A stretch of DNA of 64,000 nucleotides from Hordeum vulgare subsp. vulgare (Eukaryota; Streptophyta; Magnoliopsida; Poales; Poaceae): NCBI RefSeq assembly GCF_904849725.1, contig NC_058523.1, positions 201,403,689 to 201,467,688 of the forward strand, given 5' to 3'. The notes below the pieces were generated by a model, which worked only from the letters and a program-made list of their open reading frames with translations, was not told where the DNA came from and searched no databases. Every line of letters starts with the position of its first letter. Positions within the stretch are counted from its first letter, which is position 1. Shown piece after piece: positions 38,201 through 48,915 of this stretch. The translations under genes were made by a program, and so were the position numbers.

Positions 38201-38457
38201 ATAACGGAGAATCTGAATCTGTTATCACTCAAAATTTGAAAGTCCAAATTCTTAATATTGCCACCTAGGCAGGAACATAGAGCGATGGCAATAGAGTCCA
38301 CATCCAGACGGAAGGAGGCGAATTTGAATGCCACCACCAAGAAGAAAGCCAAAGAAGAAAGAGATCCATCAAAGTGGACTGGAGATTTGAACCGACGACG
38401 CACCTGTGTAGCCACCTTCTGGCCATATAAGAAATCCCATGTGATGATAGAATCCAT
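35280..38457 (-). pseudogene. LINE ORF1 (gag-like, CCHC zinc knuckle), frameshifted
   Basis: The start is MDSIITWDFLYGQKVATQVR at 38457. The first piece (330 codons, to 37468) is the amino-terminal domain typical of plant LINE ORF1. A frameshift near 37500 leads to 36506-37528, where C82-C85-H90-C95 (CHFCFSYGHSVVGC) forms a CCHC knuckle; a decayed first knuckle (RCFIYFELGHIAVDFC) precedes it. The carboxy part continues in other frames at 35741-36448 and 35280-35798 with acidic, serine-rich sequence and ending IPPEELTDECLLAKG. The protein would coat LINE RNA. Not functional. Confidence 0.82.
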
Positions 38458-38597
38458 CCTAGTAATCTAGTAGGGAGATCCATGGAGATCACCGGTGATG
38501 AGAGTGGCTAGGAGGTGCCGTGTGTGGAGGGGAGGGTGGTGGGAGGAGGAGGAGTCCATTATCGGAGCCCTTCATGGACGCCGAGTTAATTATTGTG

Positions 38598-38749
38598 TTT
38601 TCGTGTTTAAATTAGTGTTTGTGCTAATTTAAACTTTTGAGATTACTTGTATGATAAGTTTAATTGATATGGTGCAAAAACAGAAACTTTGACGTCTAGT
38701 ACAGAGTTTCTATGATTTTACTAAAACATCATTTTAAGTTGACGTCTAG
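38598..38749 (+). other. Gypsy C interior between LINE and Cassandra LTR
   Basis: AT-rich internal sequence resumes after the LINE target duplication. TTGACGTCTAGTAC occurs twice here (about 38690 and 38739), the second copy directly before the Cassandra-type LTR. Confidence 0.6.
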
Positions 38750-39007
38750 TACACCCCGTTACACCTGGCGGGATCTAGACTCCTGGCGGAATCTAGACTG
38801 GCCCCATAGACCAACACTAGTCTTTCCTGCGCACTTTGTCCTCACTCATGCGCACCGGGACCAATTTCCCGGTCGATCACCCATCCTAGAATTGCTCCAA
38901 GCCAAGCACGCTTAACTTTGGAGTTCTTTTCGAGTGGTCTGCCAGTAAAGAAGGAATTCCTTGTTGATATGAGTAGTCTATCATTCCTATTAAGCCAGGT
39001 TCTCACA
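38750..39007 (-). mobile_element. Cassandra-type TRIM LTR carrying 5S rRNA-derived sequence
   Basis: On the minus strand it runs from TGTGAGAACCTGGC (39007) to AACGGGGTGTA (38750). Inside is 5S-like text: AGTTAAGCGTGCTTGGC (38917-38901, box A position) and AGGATGGGTGATC (38887-38875, box C position), correctly ordered and spaced. A 5S-containing LTR is the defining trait of the Cassandra TRIM family. Only one LTR is seen, with no initiator-Met primer site beside it, so it is a solo LTR or fragment. I could not find a target-site duplication. It should not be annotated as a 5S rRNA gene. Confidence 0.82.
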
Positions 39008-40341
39008 ATTTTTTGCAAAGTATTTCTATACAAATTCCTTAGGTTGTCCTAATATTACCGAATTGGAGTTATAGAACAATAGGTTCATCACATATTGTTT
39101 CATTTTAGACAAATTCAGTTTTTTGCTTGTATAGTTTGCTTGTTTTGATGATGCTATGGATTGTATCGGGAGGTATAAGCCATGGAGAAGGTAGAATACA
39201 ATACTTATGATGCAATAATGAAATAGGAAACAATTTAAAACAGTACCTAAGTATTTTTTATGTTGCTTATACTACTGGATCTCACGAAGTTTTGTTGAGT
39301 TTTGTGTGAGTGAGGTTTTCAAGTTTTGGGTGTTATTATGATGGACAATGGAATAACGAGAAGCAAGAGCCTAAGCTTGGGGATGCCCAAGGAACTCCAA
39401 GGTAATATTCTAGGAATACTCAAGCGTCTAAGCTTGGGGATGCCCCGTAAGGCATCCCCTATTTCGTCTCAATCCATCGGTAGGTCACTTGAAGCTACAG
39501 TTTTATTCATCACATGCTATGAGTTTTGCTTGGAGCATGATTTGATTTATTTTGCTTTTTTATTTTTAGTTTGCGAAAATCATATTTTGCTTTGTTCTTG
39601 ACTTATATTTGTTTGAGAGTTAATAAAAAGTAGCGGTAATTTCCATGGGTTAATGATATTGATGTGGTAAGTATCCATTGGATGATAAAAAGTAGCAGTA
39701 ATTTCCATGAGTTAATAAAGCTAGTCCAATAATAATAAGTATCCATTGGATGATAAAAACGTCGTGTAGCACATAAAGAGAAATTGTGGGTTAATAATAT
39801 TGATGTGGTAATATGAAAAAGGTGCGAGTGCATATATGTTGATTCACAGAAGTAGTGGTATTAAGAGGTGTTGATTCCTTATCTCTTTGAATATTAAAAA
39901 GGCATGGCTGGGATGTGTAATCATTGCTATTCCTCGTTGAATCCTAGTGTTTATTCGAGTTGGAGTCGCGTGATGGTTAACTCCTCCCAACGCTCTCCCT
40001 CGGGGCATATGGCTAGTGCTTTGATTTTTGATGAAACTAATATAACTTTTCAACAAGTATATGAGTTCGTCATGACTAATGTGAAACCATGCACAAACGC
40101 AATTGACCTCCTCAAATTTTTCTAGTCTCCTCGGTATTGTGCATTGCCCATTCTCACCTTGTGGATCGATGCAAGTGTCGCTGGTGCATCCAAACCGCGT
40201 GGCATGATATGATCTCTCACACATGAACCTTTATGTATCTTCCTCAAAAGAACCACCATACCTACCTATCATGGCATTTACGCAGCCATTCCGAGATATA
40301 TTGCCATGGAAATTCCAATGTTACATCATATGACTAGTTCA
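39008..40341 (+). other. Gypsy C interior, non-coding
   Basis: Own interior of Gypsy C up to the Copia C insertion. It carries the paired CTAAGCTTGGGGATGCCC motifs at 39370-39460, also found inverted in Gypsy A near 4010-4080. ORFs are short and on both strands; none is credible. Confidence 0.65.
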
Positions 40342-42116
40342 TGTTGGAAATATGCCCTAGAGGCAATAATAAAATAGTTAATATTATATTTCCTATTTCA
40401 AGATAATCGTTTATTATTCATGCTATAATTATATTGAGCGGAAACACAAATAGATGTGTGGATACATAGACAAAATATTGTCCCTAGTAAGCCTCTAGTT
40501 GACTGGCTCGTTGATCAAGGATGGTTAGTGTTTCACAGCCATAAACAAGTGTTGTCTCTTGATAATGAGATCACATCATTAGGCGAATGATGTGATGGAC
40601 AAGACCCAAACTATGAACGTAGCATATGATTGTGTAATTTTGTTGCTATTGTTTTCCGCATGTCAAGTATTCATTCCTATGACCATGAGATCATGTAACT
40701 CACTAACACCGAAGGAATGCCTTGTGTGTATCAAACATCGCAACGTTACCGGGTTACTATGACGGTACTCTACAGGCATATCCGAAGGTGTCCGTTGAGT
40801 TAGCATGGATCAAAACTGGGATTTGTCACTCCGTGTAACAGAGAGGTATCTCGGGGCCCACTCGGTATCCCAACATCACATACAAAGCCTTGCAAGCAAT
40901 GTGTCTAAAGAGTTAGTCGCGGGATCTTGTATTATGAAACGAGTAAAGAGACTTGCTGGTAACGAGATTGAAATAGGTATGGAGATACCGACGATCGAGT
41001 CTCGGGCAAGTAATACACCGAAGGACAATGTGAATGAGATACAAGATTGTGTGAATCCTTGACCTAGAGGTTCAACCGATAAGATCTTCGTAGAATATGT
41101 AGGATCCAATATGGACATCTAGATCCCGCTGTTAGATATTGGCTAGAAAGTGTATCGGTCATGTCTACATAGTTCTCGAATCCTCAGGGTCTGCACACTT
41201 AAGGTTCAGTGACGTTTCGGTATAGTTGAGTTGTAGGTGCTGGTGACCAAAGTCTTGTTCAGAGTCCCAGATGAGATCCCAAACGTCACAAGGAGTTCCG
41301 GAATGGTCCAGAAACTAAGATTGATATATAGGAAGTTGGTGTTTGGATTCTGGAAGGATTTCGGGTATTACCGACAGTGTACCGGGATTGACGAATGGGT
41401 ACTGGGGGTCCACCAGGTGGGCCCACCACTCCCCAAGGGGGCCACATGGACTTGATGGTGGCGCAATAGCCCTTGATGGGCTGACTAGTCAACAAAAGAA
41501 GGCCCATGAGGAAAAAGGTGGAAAATCCAAAAGAGGTGGACAACATGGAGAGGAGTCCTAATCCAAGTAGGATTGGAGGAGGACTCCTCCCCTCTTAGTA
41601 CGGACGAGCCCACGGGAGGCTCCCTTGGTGCGCAAGCCTGCCCCCCCTTGCTCCTATATATACTAGAGGTTTGAGGGTTTTTGAGACACAATATTCAGCC
41701 ACGTGCTACCCTCTCCTCTAGTTTGTAGTTCTTCCTCTAGATCGTATTTTGCGGTGCTTAGCCGAAGCCCTGCAGGAATAGATCACCACCATCACCGGCG
41801 TGCCGTCACGCTACCGGAGAACTCATCCCCTTCCCCGTCTTTTTTGCTGGATCAAGAAGGCGGAGATCATCATCGAGATTACGTGTGCTGAACGCGGAGG
41901 TGCTGTCCGTTCGGTGCTAGATCGGGACGGGTCGTGGGACGGCGGCGATTTGGATCGCAAAGATGTTCCACTACATCAACTGCATTTCTTAACGGTTCCC
42001 GCTTTGCGATCTACAAGTGTATTTAGATCGGATATCCCTCTCGTAGATGATCATCACCATGATAGGTCTTCGTGTGCGAAGGAAATTTTTTGTTTCCCAT
42101 GGAACGTTCGCCAACA
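40342..42116 (+). repeat. 5' LTR of Copia C
   Basis: 1775 bases, TG...CA ends. A TATATATA promoter element is at 41655-41662. In about 270 bases compared by eye (from 40805), roughly one base in nine differs from the 3' LTR, so the insertion is old. ORFs inside (for example 41800-42300) are LTR sequence. Confidence 0.94.
41655..41662 (+). promoter_or_regulatory. TATA box of the Copia C 5' LTR
   Basis: TATATATA lies in GCTCCTATATATACTAGAGG, the position of the LTR promoter in BARE-like elements. The 3' LTR has GATATATACTAGAGG at 57857-57871. Confidence 0.65.
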
Positions 42117-43383
42117 GTGGCATCATGAGCTAGGTTCATGCGTAGATGAAATCTCGAGTAGAACACAAAAGATTTTGTGGGCGTTGATGTTCAATTTTCT
42201 GCCGTCCTTAGTCTTTTCTCGATTCGGCAGTATTGTTGGATTGAAGCGGCCAGGACCAACCATACTCGTACGCTTACGAGAGATCGGTTTCATCGATTGA
42301 CATGCAACTTCTTGCATAAAGATGACTGGCGGGTGTATGTTTCTTCAACTTTTGTTGAATCGGATTTGACCGAGGCGGTCCTTGGAGAAGGTTAAATAGA
42401 AATTTGCATATCACCATTGTGGCTTTGCGTAAGTAAGATGCGATCATACTAGATACCCATAGTAGCCACATAAAACATGCAACAACAGATTAGAGGACGT
42501 CTAACTTGTTTTTGCAGTGTATGCATGTGATGTGATATGGCCAAAGACATGATGTGATATATTGGATGTATGATATGATCATGTGGTAATAGTTAAGTAT
42601 CGACTTGCACATCGATGCTACGACAACCGGCAGGAGCCATAGGGTTATCTGTAAACTAAAGTTTGTGCTTGCAGATGCATTTACTATATTGCTAGGTAGT
42701 AGCTTTAGTAGTAATAGAATTGATAGCACGATAACCTCGATGTCGGCAGGATGATGGAGATCATGATGATGAAGATCATGCTGTGGCGCCGGTTACAATG
42801 AAGATCATGTCGGTGCTTTGGTGATGGAGATCAAGGAGCACAAGATCATGACCATATCATGTCACTTATGATTTGCATGTTATGTTAATCCTTTTATGCA
42901 CCTTATTTTTCTTAGAACGACGGTAGAATTATAAGGTGATCCTTCACAAAAATTGAAGATAAAATTGTGTTCTCCGTGACTGTGCATCGTTGCGGCAGTT
43001 CATCGTTTCGAGACACCACGTGATGATCGGGTGTGATAGACTCAACGTTCACATACAACGGGTGCAAAATAGTTGCACACGCGGAACACTCGGGTTAAAC
43101 TTGACAAGCCTAGCATGTATAGACATGGCCTTAGAACACAAGAGATCGAAAGGTCGAGCACGAATCATATAATAGATATGATCAACGTGGAGATGTTCAC
43201 CACTGGAACTGTACTCAACTCACCTGATGATCGGACTTGAGTTAGTGAATTTGGATCATGCGACACTCGAATGACTAGAGGGATGTCTATTTGAGTGGGA
43301 GTTTATTAGTAATATGATTAGCTAAACTCAATTGTCTTGAACATAGTCTAAGTAATCTTTGCAAAATTTTATGTTGTAGATCA
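42117..43383 (+). other. Copia C primer site and leader
   Basis: GTGGCATCATGAGC at 42117-42130 is the BARE-like variant primer site (initiator tRNA-Met type). The following 1.25 kb is the long untranslated leader, with GATCATGATGATGAAGATCA repeats near 42760. No gene. Confidence 0.82.
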
Positions 43384-44288
43384 ATGGCTCGCGCAATAGC
43401 AAACCTGAATTTCAATATGTTCCTAGAGAAAGCTAAGCTGAAATATGATGGTAGCAACTTTGTAGACTGGGCTCAAAATCTGAGGCTTATCCTCCTAGTT
43501 GGGCAAAAGAATTATGTCCTTGATGCAGCGCTACGATATGAACAACCCTCTACGGCTGACTAAGATGTTTTGTACGCTTGGCAAGCTCGTGAGGATGACT
43601 ACTCACTAGTTCAATGTGCAGTTTTGTATGGCTTAGAACTGGGACTTCAAAATGTTTTGAACGTCATGGAGCATATGAGGTGTTCCAGGAGTTGAAGTTT
43701 ATCTTTGACAAGAATGCCCAGGTCGAGAGGTATGAGACCTCCGATAAATTCTATGCTTCCAAAATGGAGGATAATTCGTTTGTCAGAGAACACATGCTCA
43801 AAATGTTTGGGTACTCAAACCATTTAGCTGAGCTGGGGATCGTGCTCCCGCAAGAAACTATCACTAACATAATTCTTCAATCACTGCCACCTAGCTACAA
43901 GAGCTTCATGTTCAACTATAACATGCAAGGGATGAATAAGTCACCCGGCGAGTTATTTGTGATGCTGAAAGTTGCTTAGTAAGAAATTCAGAAAGAAATT
44001 GAAGTGTTGATGGTCAATAAGACCACTAGTTTCAAGAAGAACGACAAAGGAAAGAAGGGTAACTCCAAGAAGAGTGGCAAAGTTGTTGCCCCTCCAATGA
44101 AGAAGCCCAAAGCTGGGCCTAAGCCGGAAACTGAGTGCTATTATTGCGAGGGGACTGGTCACTGGAAGCTCAACTGCCCCAAGTGTCTGGCCGATAAGAA
44201 GGTGGCCAACACCAAACAAGGTATATATGATATACATGTTATTGATGTGTACCTCACCAACTCTCGTAGTAGTGCCTTGGGTATTTGA
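43384..44288 (+). pseudogene. Copia C gag with CCHC knuckle, broken
   Basis: Starts MARAIANLNFNMFLEKAKLK at 43384, the conserved BARE-like gag start. It has a stop at 43561 and frame changes, then an open stretch at 43614-43979 (FERHGAYEVFQELKFIFDK, LQSLPPSYKSFMFNYNMQ) and a further piece at 44004-44288. The CCHC knuckle CYYCEGTGHWKLNC is intact at 44136-44177. Encodes the capsid/nucleocapsid protein; not functional as it stands. Confidence 0.88.
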
Positions 44289-44897
44289 TACCGGTTTTTT
44301 TGTTCACATTTGCAACTCGAAACAGGAACTACGGAATAAACCAAGGCTCGCGAAGGATGAAGTGACGATGCACGTGGGAAATGGTTCCAAGGTTGATGCG
44401 ATAGCCGTCGGCACGCTCTCAATTTAGTTACCATCGGGATTAGTTATGAACTTAAATAATTATTATTTAGTGTCTGCATTGAGCATGAACATTATATCTG
44501 GATCTTGTTTATTGCGAGACGGTTACTCATTTAAGTTTGAGAATAATGGTTGTTCTATTTATGTGAGTAATATATTTTATGGTCATGCACCCAATGTGAG
44601 GGGTTTGTTCATATTGAATCTCGATTATGATGACACTCATATCCATAACAGTGAGACCAAAAGACGTAGAGTTAACAATGATAACGCCACTTTCTTGTGG
44701 CAGTACTACTTAGGTCATATTGGTGTTAAGTACATGAAGAGACTCCATGCTGATGGACTTTTGGAGTCACTTGATTTTGAATCAGTTGACACATGCGAAC
44801 CATGCCTCATGGGAAATATGACAAAGACTCTGTTCTCTGGAACAATGGAGCGTGCGAGTGACTTATTGGAGATCATACATAATGATCCATATGGCAG
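44227..44897 (+). pseudogene. Copia C protease and gag-pre-integrase region
   Basis: A retroviral-type aspartic protease motif, DTG at 44287-44295 (WVFDTGFFVHICNS), follows the knuckle. The next piece (44446-44897) has the gag-pre-integrase region: LWQYYLGHIGVKYMKRLHAD with an H..C..C pattern (H, then CEPCLMGNMTK), and the start of integrase at LLEIIHNDPYG. The sequence then jumps to RNase H, so the integrase catalytic D,D,E core is missing. Confidence 0.85.
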
Positions 44898-45438
44898 GCA
44901 GGTTTCAAAGTGTTCCATGAGTGGAAAACTGGGCGGCGGTCAAGAATATTCTGAAGTACGTGAGAAGGACTAAGGAAATTTTTCTCGTTTATGGAGGTGA
45001 CGAAGAGCTCGCCATAAAGGATTACGTCGATGCAAGCTTTGACATTGATCTGTATGTCTCTAAGTCGCAAACCGGATACGTATCTATTCTTAACGGGGGT
45101 GCGTTAAGCTGTGCAGTTCCAAGCAAAGCGTCGTAGCTGATTCTACATGTGAAGCGGAGTACATAGGTGCCTCGGAGGGGGCCAAGGTGGGTGTCTGGAT
45201 GAAGCAGTTCATGTCAGATCTTGGAGTAGTGCCAAGTGCACTGGATCCAATCAATCTGTTATGTGACAACACTGGTGCCATTACTCTAGCCAAGGAACCA
45301 AGGTTTCACAAGAGGACCAGACACATAATTCGACGCTTCAACGCCATCCGCGATTACATCAAGGAGGAAGACATAAATATTTGCAAAGTGCACACGGATC
45401 TGAATGTTGGAGACCCGCTGACTAAACCTCTTTCATGA
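44898..45438 (+). pseudogene. Copia C RNase H end
   Basis: After the deletion joint, 44921-45136 reads NWAAVKNILKYVRRTKEIFL and YVDASFDIDLYVSKSQTGYV. A frame change leads to 45187-45438: VWMKQFMSDLGVVPSALDP, LLCDNTGAITLAKEP and ICKVHTDLNVGDPLTKPLS. This is the RNase H domain ending a Copia polyprotein. The reverse transcriptase, including YVDD, is absent. Confidence 0.88.
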
Positions 45439-45532
45439 GCAAAGCATGAACAACACCAAAACTGTATGGGTGTTAGATTCATTACATTGTAAATCACATG
45501 AAGATGTGAGGCTAGATTATTGACTCTAGTGC

Positions 45533-45543
45533 AAGTGGGAGAC
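45533..45543 (+). other. Polypurine tract of Copia C
   Basis: AAGTGGGAGAC directly before the 3' LTR start TGCTGGAAATATGCC (mutated from TGTTGG). Confidence 0.85.
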
Positions 45544-45727
45544 TGCTGGAAATATGCCGTAGAGGCAATAATAAAATAGTTATTATTATATTTCCTGTTT
45601 CAAGATAACCATTTATTATCCATGTTATAATTATATTGAGAAGATACACAAATACATGTGTGGATACATAGACAAAATACTGTCCCTAGTAAGCCTCTAG
45701 TTGACTAGCTCGTTAATCAAGGATAGT
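45544..45727 (+). repeat. 3' LTR of Copia C, part 1 (before the CACTA)
   Basis: First 184 bases of the 3' LTR, ending ATCAAGGATAGT at the CACTA. It continues at 56728 with TAGTGTTTC, giving about 1751 bases in total against 1775 for the 5' LTR. Confidence 0.93.
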
Positions 45728-45744
45728 CACTACAGGAATCAGAC

Positions 45745-46270
45745 TCTTTGTCGTCTGCCATAAAAGACGGCAAAGAGGTGATCCATCGACGACAAAAGGT
45801 GTTTGTCGTCAACCTCTTGTCGGCAATGTTCCTACGACTACTTTCGACGGCATATCACCCTCTTTGTCGTCAGTCTTCCTGAAGCGGACGACAAAGACCT
45901 TTGCCGTCAGTCTCTGGCTCCGAGCAGATGGCACAAATGCTTAGATGGCATCCGACAGGCATAGCCTCCGTTAGGGCTAACAGAGGCTTTGCCGTCTGCC
46001 TCCCTCCCTCTCTGTGACATCTGCCTCCCTCCCTCTCTTTGTCGCCTGCTTATATGGGCCAGCCCATAGTTGGGCCAGCACAGGAATCATCCCTTTGCCG
46101 TCAGCCTCCCTCCCGCTGTGTCGTGAACCTCCCAAGGCAGTAGATGGCAAAGATCCTATATGGCCAGCTGCTGCTGCGCTAGGTTGCATACCTGGGTGCC
46201 ACGTGTCACCTTTGTCGTCTGCTGCCAGATGGCAAAGGCCTTTGCCATCAGCTTGCAGACGATAAAGAGC
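45745..46270. repeat. CACTA left subterminal repeats
   Basis: The short motif CTTTGTCGTCTGCC / CTTTGCCGTCAGCC and its inverse (GACGACAAAG, GACGGCAAAG, AGATGGCAAAG) occurs well over a dozen times in both orientations. In En/Spm elements such repeats bind the TNPA protein. The opposite end (56560-56710) has a smaller set. Confidence 0.88.
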
Positions 46271-46301
46271 CCATATTGTCACAATTTTGTTTTTTTGTTA
46301 T

Positions 46302-46530
46302 TTCACAGCACATATACATATACATAGCACATATAATTCATAGCACATATATAGGTCACAACACATATGCATATACATAGCACATACAATTCATAGCACA
46401 TATAATTCATCGCACATATATAGGTCACAACACATATTCATATCACAAAGTTTCATCCATATATATACATATACATATAGTTCCACATATACTGTTCATC
46501 CATATATACATATACATATAATTCCACATT
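46302..46530. repeat. CACATATA-rich tandem repeat in CACTA
   Basis: Two imperfect copies of a unit of roughly 70-85 bases, with blocks TAGCACATATAATTCATAGC and GCACATATATAGGTCACAAC, are followed by ATACATATAC-rich sequence. Confidence 0.7.
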
Positions 46531-46681
46531 CTTCATCAACTCAAATGAAAACTAGAACTAGAGCACTTCATCACTGCCAGCTTCCATGCATGTAGTACAT
46601 CCAATCTGCAAAATGGGAATAAGAAACTCAGAAGAAGAAGAATAAGAACATATATATATGAGAAATAAGCTAAATTGAATT

Positions 46682-48540
46682 AGAAAAACAAGGAGGAGGA
46701 GGAGAAGGAGAAGGAGGAGGAGAAGAAGAATAAGAAAGGAATTAGAGAAGAAGGAGGAGAGAAGAAGAAGGAGAAGAAGAAGGAGAACAAGGAGGGCTCC
46801 TTCTCCTTCTTCTCCTCCTTCTCCTTCTTCTCTTCTTCTTCTCTTCTTCTTATCCTCCTCCTCCTTCTTCTCCTTCTCCTTCTCATCTTCTTCTCTTCTT
46901 CTTCTTCCTTCTTTTCATTTCTCCTCTTCTCCTCTTCTTGGAGCTAAATTATCTAAGTACGTCTTTTTGGAGCTAAATGGGCTAAGTATGTCATTTTAGA
47001 TGAAAACAAGCTAAGTATAAAATATTCATGAGCTAACCAAGGTTCTTATGCCATTTTGGGCTTATTATGTCTTTTTCGAGCTAAACTAGTGATTTTCATG
47101 AGCTAACCAAGGTGCTTATGATGTTTTTACCTAACTAAGCTAATTATGTATTTTTGGAGGATAATTAACTAAGTATGTCTTTGTTGGGGAAATAAGCTAA
47201 ATTGAAGAAGCAAGCAGAGAAGGAGAAGAAAAAGAAGAAGGAGGAGGAGGAGAAGGAGAAGGAGGAGGAGGAGAATAAGAAAACAAGAAGAGAGGAAGGA
47301 GAAGAATGAGGAGAAAAGAATAAGGAGAAGAAGAAGGAGAAGAAGGAGGGCTCCTTCTCCTTCTTCTCCTCCTTCTCCTTCTTCTCTTCTTCTTCTTCTT
47401 CTCTTCTTCTTCTCCTGCTTCTACTTCTTCTTCTCCTTCTCGTTCTCTTCTTCTCCTATTCTTCTTCTTATTCCTTCTTTTCATTTCTCCTCTTCTCCTC
47501 TTCTTGGAGCTAAATTATCTAAGTATGTCTTTTTGGAGCTAAATGGGCTAATTATGTCATTTTAGAGGAAAACAAGCTAAGTATATAATATTAATGAGCT
47601 AACCAAGGTTCTTATGCCATTTTGAGCTTATTATGTCTTTTTGGAGCTAAATTAGTCATTTTAATGAGATAACCATTGGAGGAGAAGAAGAAAGAGAAGA
47701 AGCAACATGAGAAGAAGGACAAGAAAAAGAAGAAGAAGAAGGAGGAGGAGGAGGAGAAGGACAAGGATGAGGAGAAGAAGAAGAAAAGAAGAAGAGAAGA
47801 AGAAGGAGTAGAAGAAGGAGAAGAAGGAGGAGAGAAGAAGAAGGTACGAAGAAGTTGAAGAAGGAGGGATCCTTCTCCTTCTCCTCCTCCTTCTTATTCT
47901 TCTCTTCTTCTTCTCTTCTTCTTCTCCTCCTCCTTATTCTTCTTCTCCTTGTCCTTCTTCTTATTCTTCTCTTCTTCTTCTTCTTCCTTCTTTTCATTTC
48001 TCCTCTTCTTCTCTTCTTGGAACTAAATTATCTAAGTATGTATTTTTGGAGCTAAATGGGATAATTATGTCATTTTAGAGGAAAACAAGCTAAGTATATA
48101 ATATTCATGAGCTAACCAAGTTTCTTATGCCATTTTGAGTTTAGTATGTCTTTTTGGAGCTTAATTAGTCATTTTAATGACCTAACCAAGGCTCTTATGA
48201 TGTTTTTACCTAACTAAGCTAAGTATGTCATTTTGGAGGATAATTAGCTAAGTATGTCTTTGTTGGGGAAAATAAGCTACATAGAAGAAGAAAGAGAAGA
48301 AGCAAGAAGAGAAGAAGAAGGAGAAGAAGAAGAAGAAGAATGAGAGAAGAAGAAAAAGAAGAAGAGAAGTAGAAGGAGAAGAAGAAGGACGAGAAGGAGG
48401 AGAGAAGACAAAGAAGGAGAAGAAGGAGGGCTCCTTCTCCTTATTCTCCTCCTTCTCCTTCTTCTTGTCCTTCTTGTTCTCTTATTGTTCTCTTCTTGTT
48501 CTCTTCTTCTTCTTCTTCCTTCTTTTCATTTTTCCTATTG
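46682..48540. repeat. Four tandem purine/pyrimidine hairpin units
   Basis: Four units, each a GAA/GGA-rich run followed by its CTT/TCC-rich inverse, meet at a centre GGAGGGCTCCTTCTCC (near 46792, 47349, 47868 with GGATCC, and 48427). Centre spacing is 557, 519 and 559 bases. Spacers share TTGGAGCTAAATTATCTAAG, CAAGCTAAGTATATAATATT and GGTTCTTATGCCATTTTG-like text. Openings on both strands here (Lys/Glu/Arg or Ser/Leu runs) are low-complexity artefacts. Confidence 0.9.
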
Positions 48541-48915
48541 CAGTTGAGCTTATTATGTAATTTTGGAGCTAAATTAACTAAGTTATGAGCTGGAGAAAAC
48601 TTACCACGGTGGTCATCAAGGAGGAGAAACACCAGGGTTTCTCGCGGTGGCTTCGTTTGGAGACGCTTGCCGTGGAGAAGGGTCGTGCGATGCCGCTCGG
48701 GAGTTATTCTGCAGAAAAGATATATTGCAATGTCTCAGTTAGCATGATGACAATGAATTGTTAATACTAGTTTACCATGACCATTGAAATGAAACTCACT
48801 GTGCCAATCGCAGAGAAGATGGGCATCGACGAAGGGGCTTGACCGGTCTTCTCGCACATAAACTACACATTCGGTTTTGAAGAGTCGGTCGTATTAGTCA
48901 GTAATGAAACAAACA

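Larger units (their letters stand above)
31467..38586 (-). mobile_element. Near full-length LINE (non-LTR retrotransposon)
   Basis: 7.1 kb on the minus strand, with a T run (A tail) at 31468-31473 and a GGAGG-rich 5' untranslated region at 38458-38586. Flanking copies TAACTATTGTG (31456-31466) and TAATTATTGTG (38587-38597) are an 11-base target-site duplication with one change. It encodes an ORF1 nucleic-acid-binding protein and an ORF2 endonuclease/reverse transcriptase, both broken. It inserted into the Gypsy C interior. Confidence 0.9.

Noticed and set aside
38850..38930. 5S rRNA gene
   Set aside because: Only box regions match; the start and end are diverged and it is embedded in a Cassandra-type LTR, so it is derived sequence and not a gene.
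41800..42300. 166-codon plus-strand ORF
   Set aside because: LTR and primer-site sequence of Copia C; the 3' LTR copy is broken at several points.
46302..46530. CRISPR-like repeat array
   Set aside because: Repeats are AT-rich, irregular and adjacent, without unique spacers, inside a eukaryotic transposon.
46680..48632. ORFs of Lys/Glu/Arg or Ser/Leu/Phe runs on both strands
   Set aside because: They are translations of purine or pyrimidine simple sequence in the hairpin array, mirrored on the opposite strand, with no domain.
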